From Candidatus Omnitrophota bacterium (GTDB lineage Bacteria; Ratteibacteria; UBA8468; B48-G9; JAFGKM01), in the NCBI GenBank assembly GCA_022704985.1, contig JAKJFI010000023.1, positions 1 to 9,968 on the forward strand: a stretch of 9,968 nt of DNA. The letters run 5' to 3'. Position 1 is the first letter of the stretch. Every line of letters starts with the position of its first letter. Shown one piece after another: positions 1-5,874 of the stretch. The notes under the pieces are model-generated. The model searched no databases. It was not told the origin of the DNA and saw only the letters and a list, made by a program, of their open reading frames with translations. The translations under genes and the position numbers were made by a program.

Positions 1-334
1 CCGCCTCAACGGCTTTCTCTGCAACCTTGTGTTTGTACGTATCGACTGATATGGGGACGCTGGATTCTGCGGAAAGAATCTTAACGAGGGGAACGACCCT
101 TTTTATTTCTTCGTCTGCGGAAACCTTCTCACTGCCCGGGCGGGTTGACTCTCCGCCGATATCTATTATATCCGCTCCTTCGCGCGCCATCTGCCTCGCA
201 CGTTCAGCCGCCTTTTCAAAATCAGGATACCTGGCGCCGGAATAGAAAGAATCCGGGGTGATATTCAGCACTCCCATCAGCAGGAATGGTTTTGCAGGGA
301 GCGTCTTGTTGTTGATTTGCCAGGTCTGTTCCAT
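1..334 (-). CDS. folP: Dihydropteroate synthase, N-terminal part (runs off window)
   Basis: DHPS condenses 6-hydroxymethyl-dihydropterin diphosphate with p-aminobenzoate to give dihydropteroate, a cytosolic step of folate synthesis. The visible 111 residues carry the family signatures in order: MGVLNITPDSF at about residues 20-30, GADIIDIGGESTRPG at about 53-67 with the loop-2 TRPG, and PISVDTYK at about 94-101. The family is usually about 260-290 residues, so over half the protein lies beyond the window edge. The ATG is the only sensible start because it sits just upstream of the first signature. Its A is also the last base of the aldolase stop (TAATG). No Shine-Dalgarno is visible just before it, so translation probably depends on coupling to the upstream aldolase. 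The loop after PDSF reads YSGA rather than the commoner SDGG, a variant I believe occurs in true DHPS. The identification is firm; completeness cannot be judged. Confidence 0.95.
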   Translation of the reverse strand, partial: MEQTWQINNKTLPAKPFLLMGVLNITPDSFYSGARYPDFEKAAERARQMAREGADIIDIGGESTRPGSEKVSADEEIKRVVPLVKILSAESSVPISVDTYKHKVAEKAVEA

Positions 335-981
335 TATTTTTTAAGGAGGGCTTTTCTGTAGTCTTCCGCCTCCATGCTCTCCACTTCCTCCACCTCGCGC
401 AGGCTCAGACATTTCAAGTTTCCCGCCATCTTGCCCACGAATAAGGTCTTTGCAACCTCTTCAATCAGCACGCTTCTGGCATACGCCTCTTTCAGTGTCT
501 CGCCGATACATACGGCTCCGTGGTTCTTGAGGAGAACCGCGGCGCACTTTTTTATGTTGCCGACGACCGCTTTTCTTATGGCTTCCCCGCCCGGCTGGAC
601 ATAGTCAACTACAGGAACATCCCTTCCCAGAAGCGCCACGTAATCGGGGAAAAGCGGTTTGAATTTTACCCCCGCGGATATCAGTCCCACGGTTATGGGA
701 GGATGCGTGTGTATCACGGCTCTCACCTCGTCCCTTTCCAGGTAGATGCCAAGGTGCATGGTAGCTTCGCAGGTCGGTCTCAAATCCCCGTAAATCTTCC
801 CTGTTTTCAGGTTTATCTTAACCCATTCCTCTTCCTTTATCTCGTCAAGGAAAAAGCCGCTCGGGGAAAGAAAGACAGAATCGCCCTCTCTCGCGCTGAT
901 ATTCCCTCCCGGTCCTGCCACAAGTCCCTTCTCTGCAAGTTTCTTCCCGTATTCGCTCAATTGCTTACGTATATGTTCCAT
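334..981 (-). CDS. Class II aldolase/adducin-family protein (FucA/AraD-type)
   Basis: A 215-aa zinc-dependent sugar-phosphate aldolase, matching the family's usual length. Visible motifs are GGNIS at 25-29 and PSG at 40-42 (phosphate-binding loops), Glu72 as the expected catalytic acid, HTHP with His91 and His93, and NHG with His154. The spacing of E72/H91/H93/H154 matches E. coli FucA E73/H92/H94/H155, so the metal site looks intact. The FucA serine pair just before the glutamate is replaced here by Thr70-Cys71. Start: the ATG at 981 has GAGGAA at 989-994 (complement), spaced 7 nt. The downstream gene is folP, overlapping by one base, and tyrS lies upstream. Family members include L-fuculose-1-phosphate aldolase, L-ribulose-5-phosphate epimerase, MtnB-type dehydratase and deoxypentose-phosphate aldolases; the sequence does not choose between them. 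Coupling to folP raises the possibility of a pterin-pathway role (inference only). Confidence 0.9.
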   Translation of the reverse strand: MEHIRKQLSEYGKKLAEKGLVAGPGGNISAREGDSVFLSPSGFFLDEIKEEEWVKINLKTGKIYGDLRPTCEATMHLGIYLERDEVRAVIHTHPPITVGLISAGVKFKPLFPDYVALLGRDVPVVDYVQPGGEAIRKAVVGNIKKCAAVLLKNHGAVCIGETLKEAYARSVLIEEVAKTLFVGKMAGNLKCLSLREVEEVESMEAEDYRKALLKK

Positions 982-994
982 GTTTTGCTTCCTC

Positions 995-1082
995 TGTCAT
1001 TGCGAGCGCTTTGTGCGCGGCAATCTCAACCTTCCGTGTCATTGAGATTGCTTCGTTATACGCAACATTCCTCGCAATGACA
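995..1082. repeat. 88-bp nested palindromic repeat (MITE/REP-like)
   Basis: The ends are perfect 12-bp inverted repeats: TGTCATTGCGAG at 995-1006 and CTCGCAATGACA at 1071-1082. Inside, a second perfect 10-bp pair, GCAATCTCAA at 1020-1029 and TTGAGATTGC at 1042-1051, closes a 12-nt loop. Transcribed, the element would fold into a long two-stage hairpin between tyrS and the aldolase. The sequence resembles the GTCATTGCGAG...GCAATCTC repeats that I recall as dispersed in many environmental bacterial genomes. It lies one base upstream of the aldolase Shine-Dalgarno. It contains no ORF and no transposase. It may affect mRNA stability or termination of tyrS transcripts, but there is no T-run to mark a classical terminator. 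Confidence 0.85.
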
Positions 1083-1110
1083 AACTGTTAGGCGATTACT
1101 CCGCCTTCAA

Positions 1111-2322
1111 TTACTGCCGGATTCTTAATTTGAGGAATTTGCGTTTGCCGGCCTTAAGCACCTGTCCGTCCTGCACCGCGACCCTTGCATGGGGGTCTTC
1201 CACGGTCAGGTTGTCCAGCTTTACAGCTTTCTGTATCACCAGCCTTCTTGCCTCCGACTTTGACGGCAGGAGTCCTGATTCAACGGCGACGTCAATCAGG
1301 GAAATCTTCCCTTCGGCGTCGAGCAGATTTTTCCCTACGGCAAACTCCGGGATGTCGGAAGGCATCTGCTTTTCTTTGAATACTCTTTCAAATTCCCGCT
1401 CCGCATCAACCGCCGCATTATCCCCGAAATAACCCTTTACTATCTCTTTTGCCAGCAAGGCCTTTGCCTGCCTGGGGTTTTCCCTGATAGCCTTTCCGGC
1501 TTGCGCATCCGGAACATCTGTCAGTATGCGGAAGTATTCTTCCATAAGACTGTCCGGGATAGACATGACCTTGCCGAACATCTCGCCGGACGTTGTCTCT
1601 ATGGGGATATGATTGCCGTAGCTCTTGCTCATCTTCATGCTTCCGTCGGTGCCCACGAGTATGGGCATAGTTATCACGACCTGTTTTTTCTGTCCGAACG
1701 CCTCCTGTATCGTTCTTCCGGCAAGAAGGTTGAATTTCTGTTCGGTTGCTCCGATTTCAATGTCGGCGTTCAGCGCGTAGGAGTCGTATCCCTGCAGGAG
1801 CGGATAGAGAAATTCCTGAAGACATATGGGCTTGTTCGAACGGTATCTCTGGGAAAAATCCTCCCGTTCGAGTATCTGCGCGATGGTAAAAACGGATGTA
1901 AGCTTTATTATTTCCTCGAGAGAGAGCTTTGACAGCCAGTCAGAGTTATATACAAACTCCGTTTTTGAAAGGTCCAGTATTTTCCCCGCCTGCTCCCTGT
2001 ATCTTGAAAGGTTTTGTTTTATCTGCTCAACCGAGAGGATGGGTCTGGTCTCATTTCTTCCGGTCGGGTCCCCTATCCTTGCGGTGAAATCGCCTATGAG
2101 AAACAGCACCCTGTGCCCGAGGTCCTGGAATTCCTTCAGTTTCTTGATGGGCACCGTGTGCCCCAGGTGTATCTCCGGGGCGGTGGGGTCAATCCCGTAC
2201 TTTACCCGCAACGGGGTATTCGTTCTGAGGGAGTTGTCCAGTTTCTCCTTAAGCTCTTTCTCCTCGATGACCTCAGCGGTATTCCTTTTTATGATGTCAA
2301 ACTGTCTCTCTGTTTCGTTCAT
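1111..2322 (-). CDS. tyrS: Tyrosyl-tRNA synthetase
   Basis: A class I aminoacyl-tRNA synthetase that charges tRNA-Tyr with tyrosine in the cytosol. The 403 residues match the bacterial TyrRS length. Seen in order: KYGIDPTAPEIHLGHTVP at 41-58 containing the HIGH-type HLGH (52-55), the tyrosine pocket region QGYDS (177-181), GATEQKFNLLAGR (191-203, where many homologues have GGTDQ), and KMSKS at 230-234. An S4-like RNA-binding domain follows from about 338 to the end (LLPSKSEARR at 351-360). HLGH and the long connecting region point to the TyrZ-like subgroup. Start: the ATG at 2322 is closely preceded by an in-frame TAA, so it cannot extend further. It has no obvious Shine-Dalgarno. It is divergent from the acyl-CoA synthetase, and I see no T-box leader; there is no room for one. 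The downstream gap to the aldolase holds the palindromic repeat. Confidence 0.97.
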   Translation of the reverse strand: MNETERQFDIIKRNTAEVIEEKELKEKLDNSLRTNTPLRVKYGIDPTAPEIHLGHTVPIKKLKEFQDLGHRVLFLIGDFTARIGDPTGRNETRPILSVEQIKQNLSRYREQAGKILDLSKTEFVYNSDWLSKLSLEEIIKLTSVFTIAQILEREDFSQRYRSNKPICLQEFLYPLLQGYDSYALNADIEIGATEQKFNLLAGRTIQEAFGQKKQVVITMPILVGTDGSMKMSKSYGNHIPIETTSGEMFGKVMSIPDSLMEEYFRILTDVPDAQAGKAIRENPRQAKALLAKEIVKGYFGDNAAVDAEREFERVFKEKQMPSDIPEFAVGKNLLDAEGKISLIDVAVESGLLPSKSEARRLVIQKAVKLDNLTVEDPHARVAVQDGQVLKAGKRKFLKLRIRQ

Positions 2323-2332
2323 TATGACTTAA

Positions 2333-2361
2333 AGTTTACTTTCAGGTGAGGAATAAGTCAA
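2333..2361 (-). promoter_or_regulatory. Candidate sigma-70 promoter for tyrS
   Basis: On the minus strand, TTGACT (2361-2356) is followed by a 17-nt spacer and TAAACT (2338-2333), a fair match to TTGACA-N17-TATAAT. Transcription would start near 2326, only a few bases before the tyrS ATG at 2322. That would leave an almost leaderless mRNA, in line with the absent Shine-Dalgarno. It is predicted by eye only. A different promoter further upstream, inside the leader of the divergent gene, remains possible. Confidence 0.4.
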
Positions 2362-2382
2362 AATTTATGATTTTTTTGACTT
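2355..2382. promoter_or_regulatory. 9-bp inverted repeat spanning both divergent -35 boxes
   Basis: AAGTCAAAA at 2355-2363 and TTTTGACTT at 2374-2382 are perfect inverted repeats separated by 10 bp. Each arm contains the candidate -35 hexamer TTGACT of one of the two divergent promoters. The symmetry could arise simply from back-to-back -35 boxes in an AT-rich region, or it could be an operator for a dimeric regulator controlling tyrS and the acyl-CoA synthetase together. The sequence does not distinguish these. Confidence 0.4.
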
Positions 2383-2404
2383 TTTATCCGATATGGCATA
2401 TCTT
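2376..2404 (+). promoter_or_regulatory. Candidate sigma-70 promoter for the acyl-CoA synthetase
   Basis: TTGACT (2376-2381), a 17-nt spacer and TATCTT (2399-2404) give a plausible promoter with a start near 2411, leaving a leader of about 80 nt before the ATG at 2490. It lies downstream of an in-frame ATG at 2346, which argues against translation from that earlier codon. The -35 box matches consensus at 5 of 6 bases and the -10 box at 4 of 6. Confidence 0.45.
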
Positions 2405-2475
2405 AATTGAGAGTTTTTCTCCCAAACAAAAATCGCAACTCCTCACCAGGAATACATTCGGCGGGAGTTCAAAGC

Positions 2476-2483
2476 AAAGGAGG
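2476..2483 (+). promoter_or_regulatory. Ribosome binding site fixing the synthetase start
   Basis: AAAGGAGG at 2476-2483 is a near-perfect Shine-Dalgarno, 6 nt before the ATG at 2490. It decides between this start and the in-frame ATG at 2346, whose extra 48 residues are not expected for the family and overlap the candidate promoter. Confidence 0.9.
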
Positions 2484-2489
2484 TTCGTA

Positions 2490-4586
2490 ATGTTGAAGCA
2501 ATTCTTTACACCGAAAAGCGTCGCTCTCATCGGCGCATCAAAGAACCCGGACAAACTGGGCTATAGAATTCTTAAAAACCTCATCGACGGAGGGTTCAAA
2601 GGCGCTCTCTACCCCGTCAACCCTTCCGCGGAAAACATCCTCAACCTCAAAACCTACAAATCCGTATCCGAAATACCCTCTCCCCCAGAACTTGCAATCA
2701 TAGTTATACCACCAAAATTCGTGCTGGACGTGGCGGAGGAGTGCGGCAGAGTCGGCGTCAAGGGGCTCATAGTAATTACCGCGGGCTTCAAGGAATCCGG
2801 TTCTGAAGGAAAGCAGGTGGAGGAGAAACTCAAGGAGACGGTAAAAAAATACGGAATGCGAATGATAGGCCCCAACTGCCTGGGAGTGATTGATACGGTA
2901 AACAACCTGAATGCCTCTTTCGCGTTTGAGATGCCGCCGAAGGGAAAAATTTCCTTCATCACGCAGTCCGGCGCTCTGGGTACGGCCATCCTTGACTGGG
3001 CGTCGAAGGAGAACATAGGGCTTTCCAAGTTCGTCAGTTTCGGCAATATGGCGGACGTATCCGAGACCGACCTTATTGAAGAGTTTGGGGATGACCCGGA
3101 AACCAATGTCATACTCCTTTATCTTGAGGGACTGCAGAACGGCAGGAAATTCATAGAGAAGGTAAAAAACGTAGCGGTAAAAAAGCCCATTATAATGGTC
3201 AAATCAGGCAAGAGCTCCGCCGGCAGCAAGGCGGTATCATCGCATACCGGCAGTCTTGCGGGCTCGGATAGAGCGTACAACGCCGCGTTGAAACAGTCAG
3301 GAGTCATAAGAGCCGATTCAGTGCAGGAACTCTTCGACTATGCGCTGGCCTTCGCCAGCCAGCCTGCGCCAGAAGGTCCGGGAATCGGCATCGTCACCAA
3401 TGCCGGGGGACCGGCGATAATGTGCATGGATGCCATCGAAGGCACAGGACTCACCCCTTCGGTGCTGTCCGAAGAAACAAAGAACAAGCTTAAGACTTTT
3501 CTCTCCGTGGCGTCCAATGTAAACAACCCGGTTGACGTCCTGGGAGATGCGCTGGCGGACAAGTACGAAAAATCGATGGAAGCGCTTATCGCCGATAAAA
3601 ACGTCGATGCCATCATCGCCATAGTCACCCCGCAGGTTGTCACACAGATACCGGAGACGGCCGAAAAGGTTGTGGAGCTCTCGAAAGGTTCTGCAAAAAC
3701 GGTGATTGGATGCTTTATGGGCGGAAAAAGAATCAATGATGGCGTAAACGTTCTAATGAAAAACGGGGTGCCGAATTACCCGTTCCCTGAAAGAGCGGTT
3801 TCCTCGCTGAAAGGCATGCTGAGACACAAGAGATGGGTGGATAAGGACAAGGGAAAGATTGTAACGTTTGATACGGATAAAACGACCGTTGCGGGCATAA
3901 TAGCGGAGATAAAAAAATCCGGCAGGAATACCGCGGGGGATATCGAAGGACGGAAAATTCTCTCGGCATACGGCATAAGAACTGTTGAGTCTGTGCTCGC
4001 AAAGGATGCCTCCGGATGCAAGGAGTACTTCAATAAGACGGGTGGCGCAGTGGTCATGAAGTTGGTTTCGCCGGACATTCTCCACAAGACCGAGGCGGGC
4101 GGCGTGAAAGTCGGGCTTGCCACTTCTGAAGAGGTTGAAAAGGGCTTCAGGGAAATCATGGCGTCTGCAAAGAGATACAAAAAGGACGCTGTCATTGAAG
4201 GGGTACAGCTCCAGCCGTTGATATCGGGAGGAACCGAGGTAATCGTGGGGGTGAATAAGGACCCGCAGTTCGGGCACCTGCTGATGTTTGGCCTGGGAGG
4301 CATCTATGTTGAACTTTTGAAAGACGTTTCTTTCAGGGTCATACCGGTTACCGACGTTGACGCAGATGAGATGCCGGAAGAAATCAAGACCTCTAAAATG
4401 CTCAGAGGATTCAGGGGAGCGCCGCCGAGAGACATGGAAGCGGTAAAGGACGTTCTGTTGAGAATATCGCAGTTGTGCTGTGACTTCCCGGAGATAGCGG
4501 AAATGGACATTAACCCGCTGATGGTAATGGAGAAGGGAAAGGGAGCGGTTGCGGTGGACGCCCGCTTCGCATTTAATACAGACTGA
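2490..4586 (+). CDS. ADP-forming acetate/acyl-CoA ligase, fused alpha-beta
   Basis: The enzyme reversibly converts acyl-CoA, ADP and phosphate to free acid, ATP and CoA, which yields ATP in fermentation of acetyl- or amino-acid-derived acyl-CoAs. From the ATG at 2490 it has 698 residues, the usual size for fused enzymes. Domain order: CoA-binding Rossmann domain (about 6-130, with VALIGAS at 11-17 and GPNCLG at 127-132), a succinyl-CoA-ligase-like region (about 150-290, ITQSGALGTA at 157-166), a further ligase domain (about 297-450), then an ATP-grasp domain (about 483-698). Key residues are His252 in SHTGSLAG, the expected phosphohistidine; Glu213 in YLEG, its likely partner; and His532 in HKTEAGG, the second histidine of the beta part in the family's phospho-relay. 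DINPL at 673-677 is the typical C-terminal ATP-grasp motif. All key residues are present, so it should be active. Substrate could be acetate or another short or aryl acid. The oxidoreductase follows after 93 bp. Confidence 0.95.
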   Translation: MLKQFFTPKSVALIGASKNPDKLGYRILKNLIDGGFKGALYPVNPSAENILNLKTYKSVSEIPSPPELAIIVIPPKFVLDVAEECGRVGVKGLIVITAGFKESGSEGKQVEEKLKETVKKYGMRMIGPNCLGVIDTVNNLNASFAFEMPPKGKISFITQSGALGTAILDWASKENIGLSKFVSFGNMADVSETDLIEEFGDDPETNVILLYLEGLQNGRKFIEKVKNVAVKKPIIMVKSGKSSAGSKAVSSHTGSLAGSDRAYNAALKQSGVIRADSVQELFDYALAFASQPAPEGPGIGIVTNAGGPAIMCMDAIEGTGLTPSVLSEETKNKLKTFLSVASNVNNPVDVLGDALADKYEKSMEALIADKNVDAIIAIVTPQVVTQIPETAEKVVELSKGSAKTVIGCFMGGKRINDGVNVLMKNGVPNYPFPERAVSSLKGMLRHKRWVDKDKGKIVTFDTDKTTVAGIIAEIKKSGRNTAGDIEGRKILSAYGIRTVESVLAKDASGCKEYFNKTGGAVVMKLVSPDILHKTEAGGVKVGLATSEEVEKGFREIMASAKRYKKDAVIEGVQLQPLISGGTEVIVGVNKDPQFGHLLMFGLGGIYVELLKDVSFRVIPVTDVDADEMPEEIKTSKMLRGFRGAPPRDMEAVKDVLLRISQLCCDFPEIAEMDINPLMVMEKGKGAVAVDARFAFNTD

Positions 4587-4596
4587 TTTCATCCAG

Positions 4597-4614
4597 ATAG
4601 CATCTCCTTGCTAT
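4597..4614 (+). other. Short hairpin in the gap between synthetase and oxidoreductase
   Basis: ATAGCA (4597-4602) and TGCTAT (4609-4614) can form a 6-bp stem with a 6-nt loop just after the synthetase stop. The stem is weak and no T-run follows, so I do not call a terminator. The remainder of the 93-bp gap shows only the oxidoreductase Shine-Dalgarno and no convincing promoter, so the two genes may be co-transcribed. Confidence 0.3.
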
Positions 4615-4679
4615 ATGGCGAACACAATTTGGTATGACCATAATAACGGAGAATCAGTATCCTCATTCTTGGAGGAAAA

Positions 4680-5723
4680 ATGAAAGGAAAAAAGTACGGA
4701 GTAGGGATTGTAGGGTTCGGCGGGATAGCAAAGGCATGCCATCTTCCCGGATGGAAAAAATTGGATGATGTTGAGATACTGGGTGCGGTTGACTCATCTG
4801 ATATGGCGCGGAAATCCGCAAAAGAAGAGTTTTCCATTCCCAATGTTTTCGAGGATTACAGAAAACTCCTGGAGATAGACGAGATAGACATAATAGATGT
4901 CTGCGCGCCCAATACTCTTCATTTCCCGGTTACGGTCGATGCGCTGAATGCCGGCAAGCACGTCATATGCGAGAAACCGCTTGCAGTAAGCATCAAAGAA
5001 GTGGAAGGGATGATTGCGGCATCGAAGAAATCAGGGAAGAAACTCATGGCCGCGCAGCATCAGAGGTTCAGAAAGGACAGCGCGGCGGTCAAAAAGATGA
5101 TTGACGAGGGTGTCTTCGGGGAAATCTATCATGCCGTAGCAAATGCTATGAGAAGAAGAGGGATACCCTGCCGGGATACGTTCATCAAGAAAGCCCTTTC
5201 CGGAGGCGGTCCTATGTTTGACATCGGGGTTCACATACTTGACCTTACCTACTGGTTTATGGGATGCCCGAAGGTTCATTCGGTGAAGGGTTCCGCTTGC
5301 ACAAAGCTGGCAAAGAGAAAAGACATCAGGGGCGGATGGGACAGGGAGACGTATGACGTGGAGGATTTTGCTGTGGGTTTCATAAGATTTGATGATGGAA
5401 GAACCGTTTCGCTCTCTACCAGTTTCCTTGCAAACATGGAGAAAATAGAGGACTTTTCCACGACTATCTTCGGTACCGAGGCGGGCATGAAATGGCCGGA
5501 CGGAAAAATCTATACTGAAAAAAGCGGCGTTCTGCAGGATATTTCGCCGAGATTCGACGTCCTGCCGGAGATAACCCCCCACCATGAGGAAATACGGGCA
5601 TTCGTTGAGTGTGTACAGAAAGATAAAGAAGTGCCGGTGAAACCTGAGGAATCTCTCGAGGTAATAAAGATACTGGAAGGTATTTATATAAGCGCGGATT
5701 CCGGCAAGGAAGTAATATTTTAG
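4680..5723 (+). CDS. Gfo/Idh/MocA-family NAD(P)-dependent oxidoreductase
   Basis: A probable cytosolic sugar or inositol dehydrogenase using NAD(P). The 347 residues match the family. The N-terminal Rossmann fold starts with VGIVGFGGIAKACHLPGW (8-25), whose GFGGIA loop binds the dinucleotide. CAPNTLH at 75-81 and EKPL at 98-101 follow; Lys99 is the conserved catalytic lysine. The C-terminal alpha/beta domain carries QHQRF (126-130) and GGGPMFDIGVHILDL (175-189), in which Asp181 and His185 are the conserved catalytic pair. Start: the ATG at 4680 has GGAGG at 4671-4675. Substrates in this family range over glucose, inositol, N-acetylated sugars and uronates, and cannot be read from sequence. 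It ends 12 bp before a coding-like remnant and convergent to a GH42-like hydrolase. Arginine codon use (12 of 15 AGA/AGG) groups it with the synthetase to its left, so it may not belong functionally with the hydrolase. Confidence 0.93.
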   Translation: MKGKKYGVGIVGFGGIAKACHLPGWKKLDDVEILGAVDSSDMARKSAKEEFSIPNVFEDYRKLLEIDEIDIIDVCAPNTLHFPVTVDALNAGKHVICEKPLAVSIKEVEGMIAASKKSGKKLMAAQHQRFRKDSAAVKKMIDEGVFGEIYHAVANAMRRRGIPCRDTFIKKALSGGGPMFDIGVHILDLTYWFMGCPKVHSVKGSACTKLAKRKDIRGGWDRETYDVEDFAVGFIRFDDGRTVSLSTSFLANMEKIEDFSTTIFGTEAGMKWPDGKIYTEKSGVLQDISPRFDVLPEITPHHEEIRAFVECVQKDKEVPVKPEESLEVIKILEGIYISADSGKEVIF

Positions 5724-5734
5724 TACCGGCTTGA

Positions 5735-5857
5735 TTTTATACGGAGAGCGGTGTCGGCTTCGTCAACATACGTTTTTCACAAGCCCCATGGGACGAACTG
5801 GCGCGCCTTGTCGGCGCGACCGAGATAGTTATGGACAAAACATCTTCAGCCGGCTGA
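5735..5857 (+). pseudogene. Orphan coding-like fragment (possible gene remnant)
   Basis: Between an in-frame TGA at 5732-5734 and a TGA at 5855-5857 there are 40 open codons that read like the end of a real protein, with segments such as VGFVNIRFSQAPWDELARL and GATEIVMDK. G or C is frequent at third positions and both arginines are CGN, as in the hydrolase block and unlike the genes to the left. No ATG, GTG or TTG start lies near the beginning; the only ATG is near the end. I do not recognise the family. It could be the surviving C-terminal end of a gene truncated at about 5724-5740, or a chance open stretch of modest length. The low confidence reflects its size. Confidence 0.35.
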
Positions 5858-5858
5858 A
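5845..5858. repeat. 14-bp perfect palindrome between convergent genes
   Basis: TTCAGCCGGCTGAA is perfectly self-complementary and lies 16 bp past the 3' end of the minus-strand hydrolase gene. As RNA it gives at best a 5-bp stem with a CCGG loop. On neither strand is the hairpin followed by a T-run, so it is not a standard intrinsic terminator. A second short stem, CGCGCC and GGCGCG around a 5-nt loop, lies at about 5801-5817. No convincing terminator was found for either convergent gene. Confidence 0.4.
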
Positions 5859-5874
5859 AAATCTACAGGTAATA

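Noticed and set aside
1090..1106. AGGCG/CGCCT hairpin just past the tyrS stop as an intrinsic terminator
   Set aside because: The stem is only 5 bp with a 7-nt loop and, on the minus strand, the following bases (AACAGTTTGTC) are not a U-tract.
2346..2489. In-frame upstream extension of the acyl-CoA synthetase from the ATG at 2346
   Set aside because: The extra 48 residues overlap the candidate promoter, have no ribosome site, and are not expected for the family. The ATG at 2490 has a near-perfect Shine-Dalgarno.
2323..2489. T-box or other riboswitch controlling tyrS
   Set aside because: The predicted tyrS leader is a few bases long, and no specifier loop or T-box antiterminator sequence is visible.
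3753..4592. 279-aa minus-strand open frame opposite the acyl-CoA synthetase
   Set aside because: It is antisense to a fully conserved enzyme, shows no recognisable motifs and has an amino-acid mix typical of a shadow frame.
5801..5817. GC-rich stem CGCGCC/GGCGCG between the convergent genes as a terminator
   Set aside because: There is no T-run on either strand, and it falls inside the coding-like remnant, so it may only reflect codon composition.
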